64,000 bases of DNA, from NCBI RefSeq assembly GCF_001540865.1, contig NC_033638.1:3134895-3198894 (forward strand), in the 5' to 3' direction. This DNA is from Ananas comosus (taxonomy: Eukaryota; Streptophyta; Magnoliopsida; Poales; Bromeliaceae). Shown piece after piece: positions 11,311 to 22,959 of the stretch (within the stretch, counting starts at the first letter, position 1; every line of letters begins with the position of its first letter). The notes below the pieces were generated by a model. The model was not told the DNA's origin and searched no databases. It saw only the letters and a program-made list of their open reading frames with translations. Both the position numbers and the translations under genes were made by a program.

Positions 11311-11320
11311 TATATAGCTA

Positions 11321-11564
11321 GGGCTACTATATTTTTATGAGTATAGCCCCTCTGTACTCATTAGTTTTCGGCCGTTGGATGAAGGGATGTGTGGTTAGTA
11401 TGACAGTAGTCTTCAGTTACGTTGATAGTGGTCCACTAGGGTTGAGTGGGTGGTTGGTTGAATAGTATGATTTAACACGTGAAAATGGTCAAAAGGTAGA
11501 TCTAACGGCGGAAAACTTATGAGTACAAGTAGGCCTATATACTCATAAAAGTATAGTAGCCGGA
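11321..11564. mobile_element. Short MITE, 244 bp, in (TA)n
   Basis: Left end GGGCTACTATATTTTTATGA and right end TCATAAAAGTATAGTAGCCG form long imperfect terminal inverted repeats, with (TA)n on both sides. Interior words GGTTGGTTGAATAGTATGA and AAAAGGTAGATCTAACGG are shared with the elements at 10291 and 18341, so these belong to one family. Confidence 0.75.
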
Positions 11565-11582
11565 CTATATATATATATAGCT

Positions 11583-12117
11583 GAGCTAGAATACTATCGA
11601 TAGCAAACGGGCTCCGTTGCCACCCATTTGTTTTCGATGATGGAGTCTCCAAATCGACGATCGGCACTGTTGAACATGATCTATACCACTGGAAGTGTTT
11701 AGAAATCAAATTTCATATATTTTTGATATTGTTCTCTTATTTATCGAGTGGACACAAAAATGAAAGGCTGAAAATGAATATTCTTTAAAAAATGATGATA
11801 GGAGTCTTGTAATCAATATCAAGAGTATAGATCTTGTTTTAAATAGTTTAAAGAATTTTCTAACAAAAATTTAATTGATTTGGATATCTTTACGCCGTTA
11901 AACGAGAAAACGCCTCATATCAACCATTAAAATTACAAATTTCGAAACCCTTTGATTATTAGGCAAATGATGTGGAAAAGATTTGAAATTTGATTTCTAA
12001 ACACTTTAAGTGATATAGATCATGTTCAACGGTGCCGATCGTCGATTTGAAGGCTTTATCATCGAAAACAAATGGTTGGCCAATGGAGACCGTTTGCTAT
12101 CGATAGTATTCTAGCTC
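11583..12117. mobile_element. Foldback MITE, 535 bp
   Basis: The terminal inverted repeat begins GAGCTAGAATACTATCGATA and the other end is its complement, ending CGATAGTATTCTAGCTC. Subterminal AATCGACGATCGGCACTGTT pairs with AACGGTGCCGATCGTCGATT. The interior CGCCGTTAAAC and TTTGATTATTAGGCAAATGA resemble the MITE at 7019-7561. The flanking piece 12118-12142 looks like the end of another MITE, suggesting nesting. Confidence 0.8.
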
Positions 12118-12160
12118 AACTCTAATAGTACAGTAGCCCTACTATATATATATATATATA

Positions 12161-12715
12161 GGGTCCGGCTACTATCCTATTAATAGGATTGGGACCCTTG
12201 TCCTTTCAAGTCGATTTGAATGATCCGAACTTCAAATTAATAATCGGCACCGTTGAAGTTGATCTACACAATTAGAAATGTTTAGAAACCAAATTTTGTA
12301 TTATTTAAAAATCATTATCAAGTTCATCTTAAGAGTTGAAAAATGAACGGTCATAAATGAATAACCTTCTTAAAATAGAGGTTAGACTTTCTCAGTTCGT
12401 ACTCAGAGTTATCAAACATTATCTAAATAGTATAAAGAATTTTTAATCAAAAATTCAAGCAATTTGGATTGCTCTACACCGTTAAACAAGCAAACGGCTC
12501 ATATAGGCCGTCAAAAATTGTCGATTTTACGACACTTTGATCACCATGTAAACCATTATCAAAATTTATGAAATTTGTTAGTTTCTAGAATTTAAAACTA
12601 CTCTAATCAACTTCAACGGCCTGCCGATCATCGATTCGGAAATATCGATCATCAAACAACTTAATAGACAACTGCTCCTATACCTATTAAAGATCGAGCA
12701 TTAGCCTCTAGAGAG
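12161..12715. mobile_element. MITE, about 555 bp, in (TA)n
   Basis: It starts GGGTCCGGCTACTATCCTAT directly after a TA run and ends just before the next TA run. Subterminal parts are inverted (AATAATCGGCACCGTTGAAG against CTTCAACGGCCTGCCGATCA). The interior has CACCGTTAAACAAGCAAACG, as in its neighbours. The right terminal repeat is degraded. Confidence 0.7.
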
Positions 12716-12744
12716 AGTAATATATATATATATATATATATATA

Positions 12745-15700
12745 GGTCCGCTACTATACTATTATGATAACGATCGCGCCCTCGACTCATAACTTGTTTA
12801 TCGATAAGAAGTTCCGAATCGACGATCCACACCGTAAATCGTTATTTTACACATTTAAAACTCTAGAAATCAAAATTTTCACTAATTTTTCGACATCAAT
12901 TTACGCTTACGATCAAGAGGTCACAAATTTGACAATTTTTTAAACCCGGCCTAGTATGGATAAACTTGCTAACTTTAACTGTAAAAGATAGAATTTCTTG
13001 TAACAACCTGGACTTCTAAAGTTATGAAATACGTGTAGGTTGGCTCGGAAAACTATTTGAAGAGTTCCGGTGAGAAAGTTCGGTGAAGTTCGGAAGCTTT
13101 CCGGCGTTTCGTGGCAGTAGGCGCGAAAAAGTAACCCGAAAGCTATGTGGGCACCGGAAGCTACAGATTTCGACATATCTGTGGATAAAAATGAGAGACA
13201 TGTTCGAACATGTTTGAGAAATGGTAACATATAGACACCGCAGAAGGAATCGAGCGGAACTTTAGCGAAATTGGCTTAAAAGCATAGCGAAAGAATGAAT
13301 GAATGGAGTTCATTAACGTCCAATCAAGGTGAAGGTTAAGAAGATCTTACATAAAGTTAGAAAGTTTTTAGCAGTTTGTCCGGATGCATGAATACGAGTC
13401 GAAAAAAGCTAAAAAGCCCCAGTCTGGACCATATTACCCTGTACAGCAGTTGATGTTGTATGCGGTAACATACAAGCGAGCCCGAAAAGAAGGCAACTCT
13501 CGACAGTTGGAGTGAAAAAAGAGACTGTTACACCGGTGACACGAAAGTGACCGTACCTTTGCAAACTGACAAAGATTTGGTCTGCTGCAATTTACCATTG
13601 ATTGGAGGGGATTTATTTGCAATTGTACCTACAACTAAAATCCCTAAACCCCTCCCTCACAGCAGATCTCCTCTCCCTCTCTCTCCTCTCGTGTCTCTCC
13701 CTCTCCCTCTCAACCGATTGCAAGACAAGGAGAAGCGAAAAGAAGAACAAGAAAGAAAAAAAAAGAAGAAAAAGAAGAAAATGATCGAGAAGCAGAACGC
13801 TTACCTCCCATCTTCATCTCTCATGCTGGAGGAGCTTGAGATGTAAACCATTTTCCTCTCATGGGCGGATAAGTTAGGGTTGGTTTTTTAAACCCTAATA
13901 CCTGAGATTTGGAGCTTCTCAAGATGTTTAAACGCATTGGAGAGCCAAGAATCACATGAAATCCATGATTCCTCAAAAGGCTCTAATCGTGAAACCCTAG
14001 AGTTGTTTTAAAACATGCCCTAGGATGATTCTAATTAACGGAAGTAATTTAGAAACTTCTTGGGTGATCAAGCTCGATTATGCATAGCATCATGACATCA
14101 ATCCCAAGAAATTGATTACGGAGCATTTATGTTAGGGCACCGAAAATGGGTCTTTTTGCCTCCGGGTTTTAAAGGCAAATTGTCCTGAGGAAACCAAAAT
14201 TGGCACCTAACAACAGCGTTGACACCGCTCAGCGGCAATCCACCGACGAGCGTAACGCGAAGTTATTGAGCCGAAACGGTCGTTTTGATACAGATAGCCC
14301 GCAGCAACGCGACATAACGGTCAAAAATCACTGAAGATCGGAACTAGAACTTGATCCCAAGGAATAAACCCGGAAAAGACGGATCGCGTCGGAGGTCGTT
14401 TGGCAAGCGCGGCAAGATTCGGGAAGGCCAAAACCAGAGTGTGGGCAAGCGTTGCCGCCCAAGGCCGAATTGACAAGAACTACCAACAATCGACGCGCGT
14501 GTTATTAAGGTAGTGTTTAACCGAAACGCACTAGATCGAAGTGCCTTTAGTCTAAATTCCTAAGTAAGACTTCAAGTTGATGCATTTATGATACGGCATA
14601 GCATGATCGCTAATACGAAAATTCATAATACATGAATAGGATGCTAAAAGGTTGATACATATAGAATGTAAAGTGAACGCAACTGTAAAGAGCCTGGACT
14701 AAATAATAAACATGTTGAGAGCGTGAGTAAATGCTACATATAAATGGCAAATATGCGAAAAAACTTAATAAATCTAGGATAATATGTGACATCATTCAAG
14801 AATAAGATTATAAAAATGCAAATCCATATTCGATGACATAAGTTACAATGATGATAATAGAAAGGCATCGAGTAACACATCAGAGAGAGAGAGCATAATG
14901 CTAACAATAATTAATAGAAAGCAGAGGGCATAAGTGATAAAGGAGAAAATGCATGTTGAGACACTTGTGGAGACATTAAAATATGCTAATAAACAACCTA
15001 AGTTAACTAAACCCCTAAGAATGACATAAATAAATAAGCATAGCTAAAGTAGATAGATGATATAAAGCAATCACGCCAATGCAAAAAACAAGCATAAAAT
15101 ATGCAAGTAAGTGCAGAAAATGCTAAAGATAAGGATTATGTAGTGACTGAAATAGAACACCTATAGAATACGCACGTAAGACATATATACACCACTAAGT
15201 CTTTGGACATTGTAGGTTAAATAAGAAGATCAAAAAACCTAAAATTACAAAAGAACAAAAGGTTGTGGAAAATGAAGAAGTATGCTTAAACCATACAGTC
15301 CAAAGGGAAACCCAGGTTGAAAAGAAATCCATATCCTAAGTGTAAATAAACCCTACGCAAACAATGTAAAGCAATAAAATACAAAGTAAATAACATATTG
15401 TGATAAAAGGATGAGAACCTAGAGTCAATATGACCTTAGGAGATAAAGGCTTAGTACCTAGAGAGTACAGAATTCCAATAGGTTAAGACCAACCTTGTAA
15501 TGGAATGGAATTCCGGAAATCCCAAAGCTTGCTTGATGCATCCCAAAGGGTGGTGGGTGTGTGCGACGATTCGCCGCCGCAGGGCTAGAAACCCTTGCTA
15601 GGGCTGTTACGAACGATTTGCGCGGCGAGGACTGGTTAGCCAGGTTTGGACCGCGGTACCGCCGTTGACTAACCACTTGCCCGTAGGAGCCTGCGTGATC

Positions 15701-17102
15701 GACGATTTCGCCGCCCAGAGGTGACAAGTCATTGAACGCTAGGCACGTTTTGGATAGGTGTCAGTTCGTTGCGGCCCGCCAGAAAAAGACACGCTATGGA
15801 CAAGAGAAGATAAAAGGTTAGCCACCCCACTTGTGCCAGCTGATGGGCTGCATGTGAGCAGCTCTTCAACCTCGAGCAAGACAGCGCGGACATAACGCGA
15901 AAATTACGCATGAACACCTCCACTAAGACAAAAAGAAGTCAGGGATGCCCTAAATAAGACTGGCTAAGAATACAACGGACCTTCAGAAGTAGAATGCCAA
16001 GCTAAAAAGAAATAGCAATCGTTCAACGAGTCGTTAAGAGAAAAATAAGCTAAATAACAAGAATAGCTAAAAGAAAACGTCTCAAGAAAGGAATAAATAA
16101 GAGCTAAAAGTAAGCATTAATGGCCAAAGAGTAAATAATGCATAATGAACATAATATGTTAAAAGTAAGACTACTCATGATTCCAGAATATTGCATATAT
16201 GCAATCGGAGGCAGACATGTATTTCAATTGAATACTAATATCTGTTGTACTATTGTTGACTCAACATGTTGGGCAACAAAGTGGAGCTCTAAGAACTGTT
16301 GCATGAGCTGTTCTATCATTGGGTGCTAAACCCCAACTGCACGGACTAGGACACTCACCCCAGGTTCTGCTTGGGGGTATAGTACCACGTGTCCGGCCGG
16401 CGTCTAGGCAAGGAATGTTAGTTCTCAGATAGCGGATCTCTATTTATACCCAGAGACGAGATACATACCAGGAGTGCTAGTTGGGAAGGTTTAAAAGACA
16501 ATAACAAACTTTGTTTTAAGTTATTAAAAGAATGAATAATTATCGTTGTCATTTGAGGTAATGAACAAGAAAAATTATTTTGTAAAAATCATCTAAAATT
16601 GAATGCCGTACATACACTTAGTAGTATTATGTTTCATCACTATCTTATGCAATCTGTTGAAATGAATACTGTCCTATTGGAACCTCTCGTATTGTTTTGA
16701 ATCGCGACCCTAACGTACAGGAAAACTCTCGTCCGTTCGGACGGTGGCGCAGCAGACTCAGACACGGCGCCAAATAAGCGATCCGGCCAAATGGGCGGGT
16801 GCGTCGGGTCGGACAAATTTGTTGAATTTTACAGAAAATTCATTCACTACACTAATAAAGTTCAAAAACTCCGATCTTGATATCTGAAACGATCCGATCA
16901 TGCTTCCTTTATAGACCGTTCCGATTTTGACCGTCATATTTATGGCCCACTTGAGGACTTATATGATTTCGAAAATACAAAATTCTATTTTCTAAAGTTC
17001 AAATATCTAGATTATTCGGAGTGGATCGTGATTCGGCAAGCTTCCACTCATTTAAACCAACTTATAGCACGAGGGCCCAATACTCATAATACTATATGTA
17101 CC
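12745..17102. mobile_element. MITE split in two by a solo LTR
   Basis: The left half (12745-12996) starts GGTCCGCTACTATACTATTA and carries GATCGCGCCCTCGACTCATA. The right half (16816-17102) ends with the inverted counterpart GAGGGCCCAATACTCATAAT ... TATGTACC. Subterminal CCGAATCGACGATCC pairs with GGATCGTGATTCGG. Removing 12997-16815 leaves one ordinary foldback MITE of about 540 bp. Confidence 0.75.
12997..16815 (+). mobile_element. Solo LTR, about 3.8 kb, inside a MITE
   Basis: It starts at or near TGTAACAACCTGGACTTC (TG at 12999) and ends in GGTCGGACA at 16815. A possible 5-bp target duplication is AATTT (12992-12996 and 16816-16820), with two extra bases at the left junction. Features are a CT-rich leader (13660-13720) followed by purine runs (13730-13790), AAACCCTAATA near 13890, and a GACCCTAACGTACAGG...CGTCCGTTCGG tail like the other LTRs. 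No gag, pol or host gene was found; open frames at 13547-13846 and 15458-15727 are low-complexity or unconserved. Confidence 0.65.
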
Positions 17103-17109
17103 ATGGCCT

Positions 17110-17236
17110 ATATATTTCAAATACTTAGATCAACTTCAACGCTCCGATCATCGATTCAATCACGATCATTTCAAGAACTATTGGAATAGGGACACAATGT
17201 CTCCTATCCTATTAATATAAGTAAACTTTACCCTAT
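17110..17236. mobile_element. MITE right-end fragment
   Basis: AGATCAACTTCAACGCTCCGATCATCGATT and CTCCTATCCTATTAATATA match the right-hand part of the 12161-12715 type of MITE. Its left part is missing; it ends at a (TA)n tract (17231-17290). Confidence 0.6.
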
Positions 17237-17249
17237 ATATATATTATAG

Positions 17250-17286
<37 letters not shown>

Positions 17287-17290
17287 CTAG

Positions 17291-17556
17291 GTCCGGTAGG
17301 CTGCTATTCTATTAAAAGAATTGGATCCACCGATGTCCCTAATCCAAGCTACGTTTTGAAGCGATCTGAAACTTCAAATGAATAATCAGCAGCCGTTTAA
17401 GCTGATCTACCACAATTAGAAAATATTAGAAAACACAAAATTTTAAATATTAAAATTATTATCAAGTTCATTCTAAGTTTTGAAAAATGAACCGCATAAA
17501 TGTAATAATCCCTAAAATAGAGTGACTTTCTCAATTCATAATCAGAGTTATCAATG
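17291..17556. mobile_element. MITE left-end fragment
   Basis: It starts GGTCCGGTAGGCTGCTATTC after (TA)n and aligns with 12163-12415 (AACTTCAAATGAATAATCAGC, TTATCAAGTTCATTCTAAG, ACTCAGAGTTATCAA). It is broken off at about 17556, where unrelated LTR-like sequence begins. Confidence 0.65.
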
Positions 17557-18177
17557 ACAGGACTGAATTTTGACAGTGCAACTACAAACTCTCTGTTGAC
17601 GATGTTTATGCGGGGGCGGGGTAATTTAATTACATAAGCACCTGCGTGAAGTTTTAGAACACGAAACTGAATCTAAAAAGGAGACGATACGGCTACGAAT
17701 TTTTAGATTTCACTAGGCATGAATAGTAACATTTAGGAATAATCAGAAATCGTTTAAACACGAGGATAACCACGGTACACCAGTTGCTCTGGTCGCTATC
17801 GACCCTTCATATCATCCAATAAGCTCGTTTCAAGCCAGCTTCATTGTTCTCTGGAAACTACCGGCGGACGGCATTTGAGAGTTTAGAGAATGACACACAA
17901 TGGTGTGCGCACGAAAAGCAAAATACATGTTTTATATGTAATTGTAATGTGTGATATTCATTCTGCTGTTGGAAGAAAGTTAGATTTCGATCGCGACAAC
18001 CGTGGAGTCGATTCATGATGAACCAAAAATCGTAGATTTGCCCATCGGTCTGACGCATTGGTAGCAATCCTTCGCTAAATCTGACTACGGAACTGGTCGC
18101 AAAATCACGATCAACCACGAACGCGTTGCTCGAGGAAGTCGGTGATCGACAAAATGATATTTTTTTCATAGGACCAA

Positions 18178-18182
<5 letters not shown>
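17557..18182 (+). mobile_element. Fragment of family II LTR U3
   Basis: The segment 17985-18170 resembles 37470-37610 in the same orientation: GATTCATGATGAACCAAAAATCG, then GCAAATCTGAC-like, GCGTTGCTCGAGGA and CAAAATGATATT blocks in the same order. It thus looks like the upstream U3 of the family II LTR without its body. The open frame at 17858-18169 runs antisense and is not supported as a gene. Confidence 0.5.

Positions 18183-18225
<43 letters not shown>
18183..18225. repeat. Poly-T tract, 43 bases
   Basis: An uninterrupted T run. It could be the A-tail of a retroposed sequence on the minus strand, but the flank to its right does not look like a LINE or SINE that I recognise. Confidence 0.9.
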
Positions 18226-18231
<6 letters not shown>

Positions 18232-18287
18232 TGTATCGAATTGCGTGAATCAACATCATCACGGAGTACATACGCCGAAACGCGACA

Positions 18288-18312
18288 NNNNNNNNNNNNN
18301 NNNNNNNNNNNN
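18288..18312. other. Assembly gap (25 N)
   Basis: A run of N directly before a (TA)n tract. Confidence 1.
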
Positions 18313-18340
<28 letters not shown>

Positions 18341-18345
<5 letters not shown>

Positions 18346-18732
18346 TAGACTACTATACTATTAATAGCATTAAGCGCTTGTTGCTATTATATTTTTGGCC
18401 TTTGGGTGAAGAAATGTATGGTTAGGATGATAGTGATCCTTTAAAGTTGAGTGGATGGTTGGTTGAATAATATGATGTAACAGATGGAAATAGTTAAAAG
18501 GGTAAATCTAACGGTGAAAAACTCCATATATAGTACCAAATGCTTGGTACAATTGATAATATAGTAGCCAGACTCTATATATCTATACTATATATTAAAG
18601 TTAATAGGATTTCTTACCATGAATCAAAAAGGAATTAAAAAAATTTTCTACAAATGGTTTTGATCAATTTGTTAAAAAATTTATCAAACAAGAATGAACA
18701 TTATGATCAATCTGTTAAAAAATAGTATTCCT
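18341..18732 (+). repeat. MITE plus Helitron-like start, duplicate of 10291-10753
   Basis: A TA-flanked MITE (18341-18575, ending ATAGTAGCCAGACTC) is followed directly by TCTATACTATATATTAAAG (18582) and then by a stretch nearly identical to 10625-10752 (ATAGGATTTCTTACCATGAA, CAAATGGTTTTGATCAATTT). Both sides are assembly gaps, so this is a small isolated piece. Confidence 0.8.
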
Positions 18733-18832
18733 NNNNNNNNNNNNNNNNNNNNNNNNNNNNNNNNNNNNNNNNNNNNNNNNNNNNNNNNNNNNNNNNNNNN
18801 NNNNNNNNNNNNNNNNNNNNNNNNNNNNNNNN
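18733..18832. other. Assembly gap (100 N)
   Basis: Exactly 100 N, the usual size for a gap of unknown length. Confidence 1.
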
Positions 18833-20400
18833 GTATAAACTAGACTACAAACTATTCGACGTAACAAATTGGCAAATAATGGTCAATTTGATCATTTCTT
18901 TTCTTCGTCCACTTGACGATGAATTCACTGATGAATCATCGCTACGTTTATTGCTTGCATAGCCTTTTGTCTAACCGTCTTTAAGAACAATCCTCGGTCG
19001 CAATGTGCCGTTAACCTTTCTTAGCATTATCTCCTGACCTCGTATATTATTCTCTATCCTGTTTATTGCCTTTCTTTGAATCTTTTGGCAACTTTCCGAG
19101 TCCCGTAAATGTAGAAATGTAATAGTATAAAAAAATGCTGCGCCGGAGACGATAAAGCCTTGCTATAGTTTATCTCTTCTTCGAAATTCCGTGACGTTTG
19201 GGGGTCTGAGGCGGAACACCGACGTATCTTCGTATAGAAATGCGGCAATCCTGGTGTTGCAAGAGTCCCAATTGAAAATGATCTGCCGGCGAAGGCTCGC
19301 CTGTCGAGTCGTCACCTTCCTCATTGCTTTTGGCGAGATTTCAGATTCGGCAACACCGCCTGTGCTCTTAGAAGAAGACCTTGGATAGCGGAATAATTAG
19401 TTCCATAAGTAGGAAAGTCAATTTTCGTAAGTTGTCAAATCACCTTTGAGTGCCTACACTAATGCTTGCTGTATCTTCTTCATCTCCGCTCCGGTGCATT
19501 GCGGTAGCCGGATATTGTGCGAGCCGGGAGGTTGTGCCGATTCGGTGAGTCATGGCGGTTCGTTACTTGAGTCCCGAGAAATAGTCCTTCTCTAGAACCG
19601 ACCCGTTCGTACCCATGTAATAATTTGATATACTCGTAACAACTCTCAGAATTCCTGTAAGTGTACGTTCTCGTATGCCAAATTAGCGCACATGTATCAC
19701 ATGACTAGCTGATGCCAATATAGTAATAGTAAAAATTTATGATCCTCCATACGATATCAAAATCAAATTGACCTAATGCCACATTGGATGCAATAAAAAT
19801 AAATCAAGAAATAAAAGCACAGTCCTGTTGCTGTGCGGCCCTGTTGGACGAGATTTACGGGGAAAACTCCAAAACTGAGAAAACCGACGGTACCAAACCG
19901 ACAAAATGTATTTCACTAAGGAGAAAGAGAGAATTATGCAAGTGCATTACCGATCGGGGTGGTGTTTGACCCACGTCGACTCTCTCGCGTAACCTCTATG
20001 AACTCTTGCGCATCTCTGCCTGTGCCATTGCCTACTTCGATCCACGAACTTTCCTCACACTCGAATCCAACCCAAGCTTCAAATCACGTATGAGACCGAA
20101 TCCACAAACGCCACTGTCCACTCAATTACGACCCACATCCGAATCCACGAACTCGCCTTAATCTCGCCGAATCCACACATCGTTCATGAAGAACATCCAA
20201 TTATGTGATTCCTTCGCTTAGAAGTTATAGGTATAACCAGGGAATAGAACTCCTACAGCGAAGCGGGAGATCAATCGACATATAAAATCGAAACATATCC
20301 GATTTAGTCAAAGATGTCTAATTTGTAAAAATATGTTTAGAATAAAACATTGCGAATCCTATGGTTTCTGCAACATTAGTATTTATATGACTAATCAGTT
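18833..20400. other. Unassigned sequence, no gene recognised
   Basis: About 1.57 kb of mixed composition without a TE signature I can name. The GC-richer patch 19190-19390 has short open frames on both strands (for example 19063-19248 minus and 19191-19388 plus), but neither shows a known motif. It may be decayed retroelement internal sequence. Base order is not obviously repetitive. Confidence 0.4.
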
Positions 20401-20978
20401 AAGAGAACCCCTATAGCTTATATATATACTTTACGAATCAAAACGAGTAGGATCAGATAAGTTTCTTTCCAAAACACACCATGTACCGGAACAAGTAAAG
20501 CGTCCAGGGTACCAGACATGAACGGAAATCACATGCGAAGCTGCTGTACCTGACCAGACTCGGCATCTTGTACCAAACAGGCTGTACCCTGAACAGCCCT
20601 TGATTATTGTCCCGGATACATACATCAACTTTTCTGTACAAACGCGATAGGCGTACCCTGACAAAAACTCTTTTATGCGTACAACAACTCATTCGCTGAA
20701 AATCATTGTCGAATTGTTTCGAGTTTTACAAGCTCTTAGAAACTTTCTAATCAATTACAACTTGAAAACATGATTCTAAAATCTATAATTAAGTATGAAT
20801 CACCATAAACAAGATTTAAAGCTTACCTAAGCATCGTGATTCATGTTTTACATGTTTTGCGTCCTTTCTGATTCTTCGAAGTCTTGGATTCTTCGATCTT
20901 CAATACTCCGCTCCGGACTTCTTCAAGACTCCGACTCGGCCGACGAAACTTGCCAACACATAGGACCTAACACAATCC
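20401..20978 (-). mobile_element. LTR fragment abutting a decayed gag-protease
   Basis: Read on the minus strand it has scattered GTACC/GGTAC words (20470-20660), then a leader-like part ending CTTAG|GTAAGC (20825), the donor-like pattern seen in the other LTR leaders. It joins the protease reading frame directly at about 20979, so a recombination breakpoint lies there. Confidence 0.45.
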
Positions 20979-22586
20979 ATGCCTAAAATGACGTCGTACG
21001 CCTCCAGTTTAACGAGTTCTAACATCCGGATGGGCATTATCCAATCACCCACTTGCACCGGACACGACGAGCACTCCGTGTAGGTGTTAAATGACGAGTC
21101 GGGACCTTCGACTCGCCACTTGCCACTTGCTTCAATGGGTATGTCATGCATGCGTGCAAATGCTCTACTAATAAACGAATGCGTGGCACCCGTATCGAAC
21201 ATAGCTCTGGAGGGAACTCCATGGATTAGAACCATACCTGCCACAACATCAGGCTCTTCAGCTTGGATAGGCTCCTCGGCTTGGGCCTGAGCGGCGAACA
21301 CCTATCCGCTCGGCGCTGATCGAGTCACCTCCGGTTGGCGTGGTGCCAGTGCACGCCCTGCTGACACAGGGACATATGGGGCCCCTTCCTGATAAGGCGG
21401 GGGCGCTGGAGTCGATGCGACTAACGGAGTAGACGAGGCCCTTGCCGGACAGTCGCGGCTGATGTGTCCCTCTTGTCCACAATTAAAGCACCTTCCCTGT
21501 CGCTGTCTACACTGCGGTGCCCGATGGCCTCTATCTCCTCAGATAGGGCACCGCTGTGGCCCACGGCCCCACGACTGCGACCGCGGATGCTTCGGGGGCC
21601 TCCTCGAACTAGATTGTCCCCCCGAACCGCCACCCGATCGCTTCTTCCCCTTGTCTTGGGATCCGGCCAACAACTCGCGTTCCTCCCGCACGTGGGCATC
21701 TCCATGCTCTGCCCACAGCGCCTTGTTGAAAACCTCGGTGAAAGTCGTGAGCTGGAACAATTGCACTGCCCGATATATCCACGGCCGGAGTCCCCGCAAG
21801 AACCACTCGGCTCGATCCGCGTCATCCTTAACAACGTCCGGGACGCAATCTATGATATGGGAGAACTTCTGCTCATAGTCCACCACCGAACGGTCTCCCT
21901 ATCTCAATTTGCGAAACCTCTCCTTCAACTTCCGCTTCTCGGTGTCGGGGAAGTAATTTCTGAACATCTCCTTCTTAAACTCCTCCCAAAGCATTGGTGG
22001 AAGGTCAGAGGGTCGATCCTGCTTCAACCTCTTCCACCATACCTTCGCCGCCTTTTCAAGACAATGGGTGGCGAGGGGCACCTTATCCTTCTCCGGGGTA
22101 TATAGGTCCTCGAAGAGGGTCTCCATAGAGTCAATCCAAGACTCCACCACCGGCGGCTCCACCTTTTCCCCTTCAAAAGTTGGTGGTTTAAACTTCATGA
22201 ACTTCATCAGAGTCGTCAGCGCACGTTCCCACTCCACTTCGTCGGCCGTCGTATCAAGTGTCGCCGAACCCGAAGCTGTCGGAGGCGCACTTGTCTGCTG
22301 CCGCCATCGGAACTGCCGCTATGCCCTCACCCTCGACCGCTACCGGCGTGCGCGCCGAAGGTGCGGGCGGATCGCGATCTCTTGCCGCTGTCGCGGCCGC
22401 CGCCGCTGCCGCTTGCCGCTCCACGACTTCCTGGACCTGCTCGAACCGAGCCTCCTGGCGCTGCATCGCGCCCAACATCGCAGCGACCTGCTCCCGCAGC
22501 TCCTGCACCTTCTCCGATCTTGGCTGCTCGGGCTCCGCAGAAGGCGATACCGGAGCAGACCTGCGTACGTAACGCCTTGGGGACAT
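20979..22586 (-). pseudogene. Decayed Ty3/gypsy gag-protease fragment
   Basis: This is the N-terminal part of a Tekay/Del-type polyprotein closely related to the one at 48750-52027. In order it has the N-terminal MSPRRYVRRSAPV leader (22586), the Gag core ([29 protein letters not shown]), a single remaining zinc-knuckle start (CPI) and the protease ([12 protein letters not shown] at about 21200). Lesions: a frameshift near 22300; a TAG at 21899-21901 where the sister copy has CAG; a TGA replacing the second zinc-knuckle cysteine codon near 21537; a further frame change before 21301. The frame breaks off after VILGMD at about 20979 and joins unrelated LTR sequence. It lies just inside the 5' LTR at 22960-28172. 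It is non-functional. Confidence 0.85.
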
Positions 22587-22959
22587 TTGCTCCTAAAAAG
22601 CAACAACTCAATTAGTTATCTTAACCTGATAACTTTTTAACGTTCGCGAAACGAAACAACTCAATAATGAAATCGGGCGGAAGCTCGCAAGTGCTCTAGT
22701 GTTGGACTCTTAGTGTTGCGTCGTCGGGCGCCGACACAACCACTACAAGCCAAGAAACTAGTGTCACTTGGATCCGTCTCTATTCACAGCTAGAGACATG
22801 ACACCAACTTCGACCCAATCAATCAACTTCCGCCACCGTCAATGGCGTTCTACGTTCACCTCACTCGTCCCTCATAACCTAGGGTTTACCATACGGGTCT
22901 CCTAAGGTCATCCTAGACTCTCTCCTTTACTTTCATCTGTATCTTTATACCACTTTATC
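22587..22959 (-). other. Retrotransposon 5' leader with mutated primer-binding site
   Basis: Untranslated leader between the 5' LTR and the gag start. Adjacent to the LTR end the minus strand reads AAGTGGTATAAAGAT, a damaged version of the TGGTATCAGAGC site kept intact at 52377-52388. The leader aligns with 52028-52395. Confidence 0.7.

Noticed and set aside
15458..15923. Two minus-strand frames in the solo LTR
   Set aside because: Short, no motif, and located within LTR sequence between a leader and a terminal signature.
17858..18169. 103-codon minus-strand frame
   Set aside because: The DNA aligns with U3 sequence of the family II LTR (37470-37610), where no such frame is kept.
21462..22640. 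Long plus-strand open frames (also 51502-52056)
   Set aside because: They are antisense shadows of the gag frame, which has recognisable zinc-knuckle and Gag motifs on the minus strand.
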